From assembly GCA_937927685.1 (NCBI GenBank), contig CALBSC010000037.1, positions 1 to 36,514 of the forward strand: a stretch of 36,514 bases of DNA, in the 5' to 3' direction. The position numbers and the translations under genes were made by a program. Of the stretch, positions 8,373 to 16,908 are shown piece by piece (within the stretch, counting starts at the first letter, position 1; each line of letters begins with the position of its first letter). Under the pieces are notes generated by a model, which was given only the letters and a program-made list of their open reading frames with translations, was not told the DNA's origin and searched no databases. This DNA is from an uncultured Burkholderiales bacterium (lineage in GTDB: Bacteria > Pseudomonadota > Gammaproteobacteria > Burkholderiales > Burkholderiaceae_C).

Positions 8373-9479
8373 TCAGTTTCGGCAGCTTTGTTCGATCACC
8401 TCGGCCACCAGGGCATCCGGGGCGCCCTGCACCACGGCCTGGCCCGGACGCTGGATCAGCACGAACCGGATGTCACCGGCCTGTGCCTTCTTGTCGACCC
8501 GCATGTGCTCCAGGTAGCTCTGGGCACCCAGCGCCGGTCCCACCGTGGGTAAACCGGCACGTTGCGCCAGGGTGGTCAAACGCTGCACAAAGGCGGCGTC
8601 CACATAGCCGAGCTGCTGCGACAAACGCGCCGCCATCAGCATGCCGCAACCCACCGCCTCGCCGTGCAACCAGGCGCCAAAGCCCAGCCCCGCCTCGATC
8701 GCATGACCAAAGGTATGGCCGAAGTTCAGGATGGCACGCAGACCGGATTCACGCTCATCCTGCCCCACCACCTCGGCCTTGATTTCGCAGCTACGCCGCA
8801 CGGCCCAGGCGAGCGCCGGGGCATTGCGCGCCATCAACAAGTCCAGATTGGCTTCGATCCAGTCGAGAAACGCCATGTCGTGGATCGGACCGTACTTGAT
8901 CACCTCGGCCAGCCCCGCGCTGAGTTCACGCGAGGGCAATGTCTGCAACGTGTCGAGATCGCACACCACGCGTACCGGTTGGTAGAACGCGCCGATCATG
9001 TTCTTGCCCAGCGGGTGGTTCACTGCCGTTTTACCGCCGACTGATGAATCGACCTGTGCGAGCAAAGTGGTGGGCACCTGCACAAAGGGTACGCCACGCA
9101 TGTAGCAAGCGGCGGCAAAACCGGTCATGTCACCGATCACACCGCCCCCCAGCGCGAACAGCACGGTCTTGCGATCACAGGCCTGGTCCAGCAGCACATC
9201 GAAGATGCGGTTGAGGGTTTCCCAGGTTTTGTGTGCCTCGCCGTCCGGCAGCACGATGTGCAGCACGCGCGGGTAATGCGGCTGCAGGGCACGTTGCAAG
9301 CGCTCGAGGTACAGCGGCCCCACGACATCGTTGGTGACAATGAGCGCGCTGGCGGCGCTTGGCAGACCCTCCCAGGTGGACGCTTGGTCGATCAAGCCGG
9401 CCCCGATCAGGATGGGGTAGCTGCGCTCCCCCAGCTGGATGTCAACGTGGGCGCAAGGAGTGGCAGGGGAAGGCGTCAT
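8373..9479 (-). CDS. aroB: 3-dehydroquinate synthase
   Basis: AroB converts DAHP to 3-dehydroquinate, the second step of the shikimate pathway, using NAD and a divalent metal in the cytoplasm. The 368-aa length is typical. Visible signatures are the NAD-binding GGGVIGDMTGFAAACYMRG and PTTLLAQVDSSVGGKTAVNH, the metal-ligand region AEVIKYGPIHD, and LNFGHTFGHAIEAG followed by LHGEAVGCGM, which carries the two metal-binding histidines. It lies 92 nt downstream of aroK, the next kinase of the pathway, in the conserved aroK-aroB order. Confidence 0.97.
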   Translation of the reverse strand: MTPSPATPCAHVDIQLGERSYPILIGAGLIDQASTWEGLPSAASALIVTNDVVGPLYLERLQRALQPHYPRVLHIVLPDGEAHKTWETLNRIFDVLLDQACDRKTVLFALGGGVIGDMTGFAAACYMRGVPFVQVPTTLLAQVDSSVGGKTAVNHPLGKNMIGAFYQPVRVVCDLDTLQTLPSRELSAGLAEVIKYGPIHDMAFLDWIEANLDLLMARNAPALAWAVRRSCEIKAEVVGQDERESGLRAILNFGHTFGHAIEAGLGFGAWLHGEAVGCGMLMAARLSQQLGYVDAAFVQRLTTLAQRAGLPTVGPALGAQSYLEHMRVDKKAQAGDIRFVLIQRPGQAVVQGAPDALVAEVIEQSCRN

Positions 9480-9571
9480 GACAAATCCAAACCGGTGGCA
9501 ATCAAGGTGGAGGGGCGGGTGACAGGGGGAATGTGCTGCCAGGAGCGGGTGAACGTCATCGGTCGATGGGT

Positions 9572-10111
9572 TCAGGCTTGACCCGAAGCACCGGATGCAT
9601 CAGGCTCGGATGACAACTCCAGGTGCGACAGAATGAGTTGCACCAGCGACCCGACGGTGGGTCGCCCGGTTTCAATCACATGATGGGCGGTTTCGCGGTA
9701 CAACGGGTCGCGTACCTCAAACAAATCCCGTAAACGCTTGAGAGGGTCGGACACCTGCAACAAGGGTCGGGTGCGATCGTGACGCAGCCGGCGGTAGACA
9801 TCCTCGGGCAAGGAACGCAGGTAGAACACGCGGCCGCGTTCGTGCAGGCGTTCGCGGTTGATTTCACGCAACACCGAACCCCCACCGGTGGCAAGCACCC
9901 CGTGGTGATGGCGGGTGAGGTCGTCGAGCACGTCGGACTCGATGTCACGAAAACGGTCCTCCCCCTCGCGCTCGAAGTACTCGCGAATCGAGCAGCCCAG
10001 ACGCTCCTCGACGGCGTGATCCGAATCCACGAAGGGGATATTCAGCCGTCGGGCGAGTTGACGCCCCACGGTGGACTTGCCACTACCGGGCAACCCGACC
10101 AAAACCAACAC
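9572..10111 (-). CDS. aroK: shikimate kinase
   Basis: A 179-aa P-loop kinase that phosphorylates shikimate at the 3-OH using ATP. The Walker A motif GLPGSGKST begins six residues from the start. Shikimate-binding residues are expected in FVDSDHAVEE, the Arg in EDRFRDIESDV, and ATGGGSVL; the lid is around RTRPLL. Translation appears to start at a GTG (10109-10111), preceded by AGGAAGG, which overlaps the pilQ stop region; no in-frame ATG is available upstream because of a TAG stop. It lies 12 nt after pilQ, so pilus and shikimate genes are probably co-transcribed. Confidence 0.95.
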   Translation of the reverse strand: MLVLVGLPGSGKSTVGRQLARRLNIPFVDSDHAVEERLGCSIREYFEREGEDRFRDIESDVLDDLTRHHHGVLATGGGSVLREINRERLHERGRVFYLRSLPEDVYRRLRHDRTRPLLQVSDPLKRLRDLFEVRDPLYRETAHHVIETGRPTVGSLVQLILSHLELSSEPDASGASGQA

Positions 10112-10123
10112 TCCAAAACCTTC

Positions 10124-11845
10124 CTAAGGTGCTGATGCACGCTGGGAAAGCATTTTAGGGGTTAGGAACACCAGCAGCTCCTGCTTCTGGCGCTTGTGCT
10201 GCCGATTGCCGAAGAGCGCCCCCACCAGCGGCAGGCTGCCGAGCCAGGGTACCCGTGCATTCAGTCCACTGTCGCTGGTTTCGTAAATGCCGCCAATGAC
10301 CACCGTGCCACCGTCATCGACCAGCACCTGGGTGCTCAGGTGTTTGGTGTCAATCGCAAATCCGGCCGGCGTCAGTTGGCCCACGCTGTCCTTGCTCAGG
10401 TCCACCTCCAGGATGATGCCGCCCTCCGGGGTAATTTGCGGCGTGACCTCAAGCCGCAGGTTGGCTTTGCGAAACGAGATCGAGTGTGCGCCATTGCCCG
10501 TCGTGGCCTGGTAGGGCAGCTCGGTTCCCTGCTCAATCACCGCCTTGACCTGATCCGCGGTGACCACGCGCGGGTTGGACACCACCCGGCCCTGACCCTC
10601 GGTTTCCAGCGCCGACAACTCCACGGCCAGCAAGCGCGTGCGCGCGGCATTGAAAAACGAAAACGCCAGCGCTCCCGGGTCCTGTCCTGCGAGCGAAACC
10701 GCTGACAAATTGAGCATCTGCCCGCTGAGGTCAGGGGACTTGTCGCCTTGCCCCTCCAGGCGGGTGTTGGCGGTGGCCGTGGTGACGCTGTTGCCCGCCT
10801 GGCTGCGCTGACCAGCCACATCCACGGCCGCCAACCGAACACCCAGGGTGCGCGCAAAGCTGTCCCCGGCCTCGACAATGCGCGCCTCGATCATCACCTG
10901 CCGCAACGGCACGTCCACCTGGGCCAGCATGCGCTGTACCGCCTCCAAACGGGATGGCACGTCGGTCACAAACAGCTGGTTGGTCCGGGGTTCGGCCAGC
11001 GCCACGCCACGCGAACTGAGAAACCGGGGATGCCCATGCGACAGCGCGCCACCCCCCATGGCCAGCCGAGGGCTGACCAGGGACCAGGGCGGCATGGCCG
11101 TGGGGCCCGCCGTGCCGGGAGGGTACGACGCCGTTCCCCCGACCTCCTGACCTGACGTGCCAGCCGCAGACACAGCGCCGGCAACCGACGGCAGACCCAG
11201 ACTGACTGCCGGACCCAGACCCACCATCGCAGCGCCCGCACCGTAGGGATGCCCTCCCAGGGCACCCCAGCCTGAGCCCCAGCCACCAGACGACCCTCCC
11301 AACGCGCCACCCCCCCATCCACCACCCGCCGACGGCGAGAGCAAATGGGTCATCACATCCACCGCCTTGGCATAACTGAGTTGAAACGAGCGGGTTTGCA
11401 GGGGCTCGAGTTGCTGGATGGCCGCGCGGTGCTCATGGTCCTGCCGCTCACGTGCCGTGATCTCGGCGCGCGGCGCCACCCAGATCACATCGTCCTGGCG
11501 CCGCTGCGCCAACCCTTTGGCCTGCAAAATGGTTTCCAGCGCCACAGGCCAGGTTACACTTTGCAAGCGCAAGGTGATGTAACCGCTGACACTGTCCGAG
11601 GCCACGATGTTCACCCCGGCAAATTCCGCCACCGTCGCCAAAGCGGCACGCACGTCCACCGCCTGAAATTGCATGGACAGTCGGCGCGGAACATCCCCGG
11701 CACCCGGGGTGTCCTCCGCGGCCCATGCTGGCGCCCCCAAGAGGCCCGCCCGTGAGACAGCCAAGAACCACACAACCAGGGCGCGACGAGCCCGAAAACA
11801 CCCGCGCGCTGTGCATCGTCGTTGGGTTTCATCAACACCGGTCAT
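10124..11845 (-). CDS. pilQ: type IV pilus secretin PilQ, short form lacking AMIN domains
   Basis: PilQ forms the outer-membrane ring through which the type IV pilus exits or DNA enters. The 573-aa protein has a signal peptide (residues about 18-43, ending PAWAA), then directly an STN domain (about 53-125: MQFQAVDVRAALATVAEFAG), an N1-type domain interrupted by a Gly/Ala/Ser-rich stretch (about 171-275), MIEARIVEAGDSFARTLGVR, and a full secretin domain (NPRVVTADQVKAVIEQGTELPY near 420, GGIYETSD and LLVFLTPKML at the end). The secretin part is closest to PilQ. Typical PilQ proteins are about 700 aa and carry AMIN domains ahead of STN; here there is no room for them. The start overlaps the stop of the pilOP fusion (ATGA), and aroK follows 12 nt later. 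Confidence 0.9.
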   Translation of the reverse strand: MTGVDETQRRCTARGCFRARRALVVWFLAVSRAGLLGAPAWAAEDTPGAGDVPRRLSMQFQAVDVRAALATVAEFAGVNIVASDSVSGYITLRLQSVTWPVALETILQAKGLAQRRQDDVIWVAPRAEITARERQDHEHRAAIQQLEPLQTRSFQLSYAKAVDVMTHLLSPSAGGGWGGGALGGSSGGWGSGWGALGGHPYGAGAAMVGLGPAVSLGLPSVAGAVSAAGTSGQEVGGTASYPPGTAGPTAMPPWSLVSPRLAMGGGALSHGHPRFLSSRGVALAEPRTNQLFVTDVPSRLEAVQRMLAQVDVPLRQVMIEARIVEAGDSFARTLGVRLAAVDVAGQRSQAGNSVTTATANTRLEGQGDKSPDLSGQMLNLSAVSLAGQDPGALAFSFFNAARTRLLAVELSALETEGQGRVVSNPRVVTADQVKAVIEQGTELPYQATTGNGAHSISFRKANLRLEVTPQITPEGGIILEVDLSKDSVGQLTPAGFAIDTKHLSTQVLVDDGGTVVIGGIYETSDSGLNARVPWLGSLPLVGALFGNRQHKRQKQELLVFLTPKMLSQRASAP

Positions 11846-12957
11846 GGCCCACTGCCCTCACCCGCTGCGTGCGTTGGAGACGTGTCGGTCCAGGCCAGGA
11901 CCGCACGTCGACCTGATTTCTGACCTGAACTTGCCTGGCGCATGGCTTCCAGTACAACGGCCTGCGGTTGAATTGCCACCACCTGGGCCTGCTCCACCCC
12001 CAGGACCTGTCCCAACCGCAACCGATGCGGTGAGGTGGGCGCTGCTGCTCGTCCTGCCACTGAGCCGGGGTCTGTGGGCGCGGCGGCCCACGTCACGAGT
12101 GCCATGCGGTCCTCGCCCTGAGCCAACACACCGACCAGTCGAATGTCGCTCAGCGCTGCCCGGGGCAGCACGTGGCTGGCATCGGCCTGGCGGGGGCTGA
12201 CGTCAAGGGCAACCGGGGAACGCGAGCCCGACGGCAGGCGGTTCACCGCAAATGGGTTGACCAACCGATCGGAGGCTGGTTGGGTGCCTGCTGGCCACCG
12301 CTGGGCCAATGCTGGCAAAGGGGCCGACCAGCGCAGCTCCAGATGCCATTGCAACCACTCAGCGTCGGCGATGTGTTGCTGTTGTTGCTGTTGTTGCTGT
12401 TGGCCTTGTCCGGGGAGATGCACCTGCACTTGCAAGAACACCAGCCGAGGAAATTGACGCACCATGGCTTGCAACAGGGACACACCTTGCTCATAGGTGG
12501 CCAAGCCCTCGAGACGCCACACCAAACCCCCACCTGCGACACCCTCCGCGCCACGGATCGAACCATCGCCGGACAAGGGGGTCGCAGCAGTCACCGATCG
12601 GCCTTGCCAATCACGCAGTCCCTGTGCTTGCAACAACGCGTGCCAGCGCACGAGGGCAGACACATCGTCCTCAGCCACGTCGAGGCGGCGGCCCTGCACC
12701 TCAGCCCTCAAGCTCGACGGTGACGGGAGCAGGTCCTCGGGCCGGTGCGCGCTGACCTGCTGCTCGAGTGACAAGGCGGCGTCCCGCGTCTCCACCAGTG
12801 TTGCGTGCACCGACGCCACTCGACCCCACCAACCCGTCGCAACCGCCAGTGAGCACAAGCCACCCCAGCACACCAACACGCGCACCAGGTGTTGGCGAGG
12901 TGCGGTCAAGGTCCTGTGCATTCGCTCGCTCGAGAGGACACGCGGCAACTGGCTCAT
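11842..12957 (-). CDS. PilO-PilP-like fusion protein
   Basis: A 371-aa protein in the position normally held by separate pilO and pilP. Residues 25-43 form one membrane helix, followed by a coiled-coil-prone stretch and a PilO-like region (about 60-212, with WRLEGLATYEQGVSLLQAMV before FPRLVFLQVQV). A run of nine glutamines (186-194) lies in that part. Residues about 232-357 resemble PilP: VNPFAVNRLP, LSDIRLVGVLAQGEDRMALV, HRLRLGQVLGVEQAQVVAIQPQAVVLEAM. PilP is normally a separate lipoprotein; no lipobox is present. The start (ATG 12955-12957) overlaps the preceding gene's stop by ATGA, and pilQ starts within its own stop. PilO aligns the inner-membrane complex and PilP links it to PilQ, so the fusion would span that link in one chain. 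Homology is inferred by eye. Confidence 0.7.
   Translation of the reverse strand: MSQLPRVLSSERMHRTLTAPRQHLVRVLVCWGGLCSLAVATGWWGRVASVHATLVETRDAALSLEQQVSAHRPEDLLPSPSSLRAEVQGRRLDVAEDDVSALVRWHALLQAQGLRDWQGRSVTAATPLSGDGSIRGAEGVAGGGLVWRLEGLATYEQGVSLLQAMVRQFPRLVFLQVQVHLPGQGQQQQQQQQQHIADAEWLQWHLELRWSAPLPALAQRWPAGTQPASDRLVNPFAVNRLPSGSRSPVALDVSPRQADASHVLPRAALSDIRLVGVLAQGEDRMALVTWAAAPTDPGSVAGRAAAPTSPHRLRLGQVLGVEQAQVVAIQPQAVVLEAMRQASSGQKSGRRAVLAWTDTSPTHAAGEGSGP
12376..12402. repeat. trinucleotide repeat coding polyglutamine in the PilOP fusion
   Basis: A 27-bp run of (TTGCTGTTG) repeated three times on the plus strand encodes nine consecutive glutamines (CAA/CAG) on the minus strand. It sits within the periplasmic PilO-like region. 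Changes in copy number would keep the reading frame, so the tract could vary in length between strains. Confidence 0.9.
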
Positions 12958-14396
12958 TCGAGTGCTTTCTGCGAGGGATTCCACGACACCTGCACACGCA
13001 CACCCAGGAGCGGTGGAGACGGCACGGATGGGGCGCTGGGGGCTTGCGGTTGCCAGTGGAGGTGATGTTGTCCTCCGGCGGGCAAGGCCTGTGGCCACTG
13101 ATCCATCCAGCGGGTGAACCCCTCCGCCCCCATCGCCTGCGCCTGCAATTCGATGAGCTGTGGCCGCATGCTGAGTTGCTGCCACCGCACGCCTGCAGGG
13201 ACAGTGGACGCCCAGGCTTGCAACACCTGCGCAAAGCGCTGGTTGTAAGCCTCGCGCTCCTCTTGCTCTTGCTGTCGTCGCCGAACTTGCTGATTCGCCT
13301 GACGCCTTTCCTGGTGGTCCCGCAGGGTGGCCTGTAATTGCTTCAGGCGCTGCGTCCACGCCTCATGCTCTTGCGCCCAACGTTGCTGGTGCAACCCGCC
13401 CAGCGCGTAGCCAGCCCCGGCGATCAGCCCCCACGCCAGCCACCAGGGCCACCCGCCCCGCGCGCGCTGCGCGTAACGCCCCCACCCGCCCCCTGACAGG
13501 CCTCGCAGCAAATCCGGCCTGTCTTGTGACTCACGAAGCGCAGCTCCCCGGGCCGCCAGCGCCTCGGGGGACGGGTTCACACGCATCGAGGGATCGGGGA
13601 TCAACGTGTCGGCGGTGACGGGCCACCGTTCCGTGACCCGTTGCTCAGCCAGCGAGCGCGGCTCAATGCTCACGCTGGCCCAACCCACTTGCCACCCCAC
13701 GGTGCGAATGTGCTGGGCCAGCGCTCGCGGCATGGCCCAGCACTGCCAGGCGACCTCGTGGTCACTGCGCTCAATGGACGCCCAGGGGTGCCCCGCCCGC
13801 AGCCAGGACAGCATGGCGCGCCATCCCCCCCGAACCGAGGGCGCCTCTGCCGACAGACCCAGGGGACGGGCATCCCACGATACCTGGTCGATAGGCACTG
13901 GCAGCACCAGGGATAACTCCTGTGCCAGCAAGGCGGGCAACTCCGCCTTCGACAGCGGCCCCGACAAGGTGACCGCGCCGGACCACAGCAGGTCGTCAGG
14001 CCAGGCCAGTGTCAGGTGGCAGGTGCCGGTGGGCACAAGTTCTCGCAAGGTCTGCACAGCCATGCGCCACGCCGCCTGGTGGTCAGCCGGCACAGACCCC
14101 GGGGGCCGGCCAGGCAGCAAGGCCCAGAGCTCCGGCAGGGTGCCGGGTGACCACACCCGGGACTGCTCCACGGTCCTTGCAGGCGCAGCAGAGGGTCCGC
14201 GGGCGGCCTGCAGCCCCGGCACGCCCGGTTCGTGCAGCACCACGTGCCAGGCCCCTGGTTGCAGCGACACGCCGACCTGCAAGGGGCCACCCAGGGCCTG
14301 CCACAGGCGGCTCAGCCTGAAACTGACCCGGCGCCGCTGGCAGGATTCGACGCCCCTGCGCACCCAGCGCGTCAACAAGGAGATGGATTGAAACAT
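12954..14396 (-). CDS. PilM-PilN-like (GspL-like) fusion protein
   Basis: A 480-aa protein occupying the pilM and pilN positions, divergent from mrcA. Residues about 38-290 are cytoplasmic and weakly PilM-like: LPALLAQELSLVLPVPIDQVSWDARPLG (153-180) matches the PilM stretch that reads E-x-x-QYIPYPLEEVSLD in typical members, and PEALAARGAALR (277-288) resembles the PilM C-terminus. The actin-like nucleotide-binding half between them is largely absent. A membrane helix (about 317-334) follows a DLLRG motif, then a long coiled coil rich in Q, R and E (340-390) and a PilN-like periplasmic domain (395-475). This order is that of GspL of type II secretion. The ATG at 14394-14396 was preferred to a TTG 18 nt upstream. 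The stop overlaps the next start (ATGA). Confidence 0.68.
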   Translation of the reverse strand: MFQSISLLTRWVRRGVESCQRRRVSFRLSRLWQALGGPLQVGVSLQPGAWHVVLHEPGVPGLQAARGPSAAPARTVEQSRVWSPGTLPELWALLPGRPPGSVPADHQAAWRMAVQTLRELVPTGTCHLTLAWPDDLLWSGAVTLSGPLSKAELPALLAQELSLVLPVPIDQVSWDARPLGLSAEAPSVRGGWRAMLSWLRAGHPWASIERSDHEVAWQCWAMPRALAQHIRTVGWQVGWASVSIEPRSLAEQRVTERWPVTADTLIPDPSMRVNPSPEALAARGAALRESQDRPDLLRGLSGGGWGRYAQRARGGWPWWLAWGLIAGAGYALGGLHQQRWAQEHEAWTQRLKQLQATLRDHQERRQANQQVRRRQQEQEEREAYNQRFAQVLQAWASTVPAGVRWQQLSMRPQLIELQAQAMGAEGFTRWMDQWPQALPAGGQHHLHWQPQAPSAPSVPSPPLLGVRVQVSWNPSQKALE

Positions 14397-14532
14397 GACC
14401 AGTCCGATCGTCAAACGAATGCTTTGATACTATGGACGGCTGCAGCGATCGTCCCTTTTTCGGATGTCCAAGCCTGGTAATTTTTTACAATCACGCATCA
14501 CACACTGAGCACTGCCACGCGCAGTGCACGCT

Positions 14533-16908
14533 ATGGCCACCCGCTTACCCCCCGAATCACCCAGTCCTCACTCGCCTGAGACCCCGCGCACGCGTTCGCC
14601 CCTGGCAGGTCTGTTGATCGGGTTTTTCAGCTGGAGCCTGGGACTGCTGGCTGCGGGTCTGCTGGCGGGCTTGCTGGTCGTGGCCGTGGCGCTGGCCATG
14701 GCCTACCCCCAGCTGCCCGATGTCTCCGATCTGGCGGACTACAAACCCAAGCTGTCCATGCGTGTGTTCTCGATCGAGGGCAAGCAGATTGGCGAGTTCG
14801 GCGAGGAGCGCCGTAACCTCACCCCGTTCAAGGACATTCCTCCGGTCATGGTGAACGCGGTGCTGGCCATCGAGGATGCGCGCTTTTACCAGCACGGCGG
14901 GCTGGACTACATCGGCCTGCTGCGTGCCAGCCTGGCCAACCTGGGGCGTGCCAAAAGCCAGGGCGCGTCCACCATCACCATGCAGGTGGCGCGCAATGTG
15001 TACCTGTCGTCCGAGAAAACCTTCACCCGCAAGATCTACGAAATCCTGCTCACCTTCAAGCTGGAACATCTGCTGAGCAAGGACCAGATTCTGGAGATTT
15101 ACCTCAACCAGATCTACCTCGGTCAACGCGCCTACGGATTTGCCGCCGCCAGCGAAACCTATTTCGGCAAGCCGCTGCAGCAGATCAGCATCGCCGAGGC
15201 GGCCATGCTGGCGGGCCTGCCCAAGGCCCCGTCTGCGTATAACCCCATCAACAACCCCAAGCGGGCCCGCTCACGTCAGCTCTACATCATCGAGCGCATG
15301 CTCGACAACAACTTCATCACCAAGGAGCAGGCCGAAGCGGCCAAGCGCGAGGAACTCAAGATCCGCACCGCCGCGACGGTGCAACACACCCACGCCGAAT
15401 ACGTGGCCGAGATGGCGCGTCAACTGATGTTTGCCCAGTACGGCCCCGAGATCTACACGCGCGGCCTGCATGTGCACACCACCATCAAGGCCGAGGACCA
15501 GGAAGTGGCCTATCAGGCGCTGCGCCGCGGCATCCTGGACTACGAACTGCGCCAGCACTACCGGGGTCCTGAAAAGTTCATCAACCTGCCCGCCACACCC
15601 GCCGAGGCCGAGGATCTGATCGATGACACCCTGATCGATGCTGGCGACAAGGGCGATCTGCTGGCCGCCGTCGTGGTGGACGCCAACGCGAAAAAAGTGC
15701 GCGTGGCGCGCCACAACAGCGAGTTCATTGACATCACCGGGGATGGCTTGAAACCGGTGCAGTCGGGTCTGAGCGACAAGGCGCCGCCCAACCTCAAGCT
15801 GCGCCCTGGTGCGCTGGTGCGCATTGCCAAAGGCGCGAAAGGCTGGGAAATCACGCAGTTGCCCGAGGTGGAAGGGGCCTTCGTGGCGATCGACCCACGC
15901 GATGGCGCCATCCGCTCGCTGGTGGGTGGCTTCGACTTCGAGAAAAACAAGTTCAACCACGTGACCCAGGCCTGGCGCCAGCCGGGCTCGAGTTTCAAAC
16001 CCTTCATCTACTCGGCAGCGCTGGAAAAAGGCTTCACCCCGTCCACCGTGGTGAACGATGCGCCCTTGTTCTTCGATGCCAGCGTCACCGGCAGTCAGGC
16101 CTGGGAACCGAAAAACTACGACGGCAAGTTTGAAGGCGCCATGTCATTGCGCACCGGTCTGGCCAAGTCCAAGAACATGGTCTCGATTCGGGTGCTGCAA
16201 TCCATTGGTGCGCCCTATGCCCAGCAGTGGGTGACCCGCTTTGGTTTCGAAGCCGAACGGCACCCCCCCTACCTCACCATGGCACTCGGGGCCGGGTCGG
16301 TCACCCCGCTGCAAATGGCCGTGGGCTATTCGGTGTTTGCCAATGGCGGTTTCCGCGTCAACCCCTATCTCATCACCAAGGTGACGGATGCCATGGGCAA
16401 GGTGCTGTCGCAGTACACGCCCATCGAGCAGGAAGAGTCGGCCCGCGCCATCGAACCCCGCAATGCCTTCCTGATGACCAGCCTGCTGCAGGAAGTGACA
16501 CGTTCGGGCACGGCCGCCAAGGCGCAAGCCACGCTCAAGCGACCGGACGTGTATGGCAAGACCGGCACCACCAATGATTCGATGGACGCGTGGTTTGCCG
16601 GTTACCAGCCCACCCTCACCGCCATCACCTGGATTGGCTACGACACGCCGCGCAAACTGGGTGAACGTGAGACGGGCGGTGGCCTGAGCCTGCCCGTGTG
16701 GATCAGTTACATGCATCACGCGCTCAAGGGCGTACCGGTTCAGGAAATGCCGGTGCCCGCTGGCGTGGTGAATGAAGGCGGCGAATGGTTTTTCCGCGAG
16801 TTTCCGCGCACCACCGGTGTGACCAACCTGGGACTGGACGGCAAGGGCGCCGGCGAGGTGCCAGCGGCTGAAGAAAAACGCAAGATCCTCGACCTGTTCA
16901 AGAACTGA
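14533..16908 (+). CDS. mrcA: penicillin-binding protein 1A (bifunctional transglycosylase/transpeptidase)
   Basis: PBP1A polymerises and cross-links peptidoglycan at the periplasmic face of the inner membrane. The 791-aa protein has an N-terminal membrane anchor (about residues 27-56). The glycosyltransferase 51 domain follows, with the catalytic Glu in AIEDARFYQHGG and STITMQVARNVYL. An OB-like insert comes next, then the transpeptidase domain with the serine motif GSSFKPF, SKN in GLAKSKNMVS and KTGTT. The ATG at 14533 is chosen; a GTG three codons upstream is equally possible. A TACAAT hexamer (14486-14491) is a candidate -10 box but no matching -35 is seen. mrcA divergent from pilM is a conserved arrangement in many proteobacteria. 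Its last 11 bp overlap the 3' end of convergent cyaY. Confidence 0.96.
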   Translation: MATRLPPESPSPHSPETPRTRSPLAGLLIGFFSWSLGLLAAGLLAGLLVVAVALAMAYPQLPDVSDLADYKPKLSMRVFSIEGKQIGEFGEERRNLTPFKDIPPVMVNAVLAIEDARFYQHGGLDYIGLLRASLANLGRAKSQGASTITMQVARNVYLSSEKTFTRKIYEILLTFKLEHLLSKDQILEIYLNQIYLGQRAYGFAAASETYFGKPLQQISIAEAAMLAGLPKAPSAYNPINNPKRARSRQLYIIERMLDNNFITKEQAEAAKREELKIRTAATVQHTHAEYVAEMARQLMFAQYGPEIYTRGLHVHTTIKAEDQEVAYQALRRGILDYELRQHYRGPEKFINLPATPAEAEDLIDDTLIDAGDKGDLLAAVVVDANAKKVRVARHNSEFIDITGDGLKPVQSGLSDKAPPNLKLRPGALVRIAKGAKGWEITQLPEVEGAFVAIDPRDGAIRSLVGGFDFEKNKFNHVTQAWRQPGSSFKPFIYSAALEKGFTPSTVVNDAPLFFDASVTGSQAWEPKNYDGKFEGAMSLRTGLAKSKNMVSIRVLQSIGAPYAQQWVTRFGFEAERHPPYLTMALGAGSVTPLQMAVGYSVFANGGFRVNPYLITKVTDAMGKVLSQYTPIEQEESARAIEPRNAFLMTSLLQEVTRSGTAAKAQATLKRPDVYGKTGTTNDSMDAWFAGYQPTLTAITWIGYDTPRKLGERETGGGLSLPVWISYMHHALKGVPVQEMPVPAGVVNEGGEWFFREFPRTTGVTNLGLDGKGAGEVPAAEEKRKILDLFKN

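Noticed and set aside
12958..13359. Upstream extension of the PilOP frame by 134 codons
   Set aside because: It overlaps the PilMN coding sequence, is low complexity, and the ATG at 12957 forms an ATGA overlap like its neighbours.
14459..14491. Full sigma70 promoter for mrcA with TTCGGA and TACAAT
   Set aside because: The spacer is 21 nt and the -35 match is poor; only the TACAAT is mentioned with the gene.
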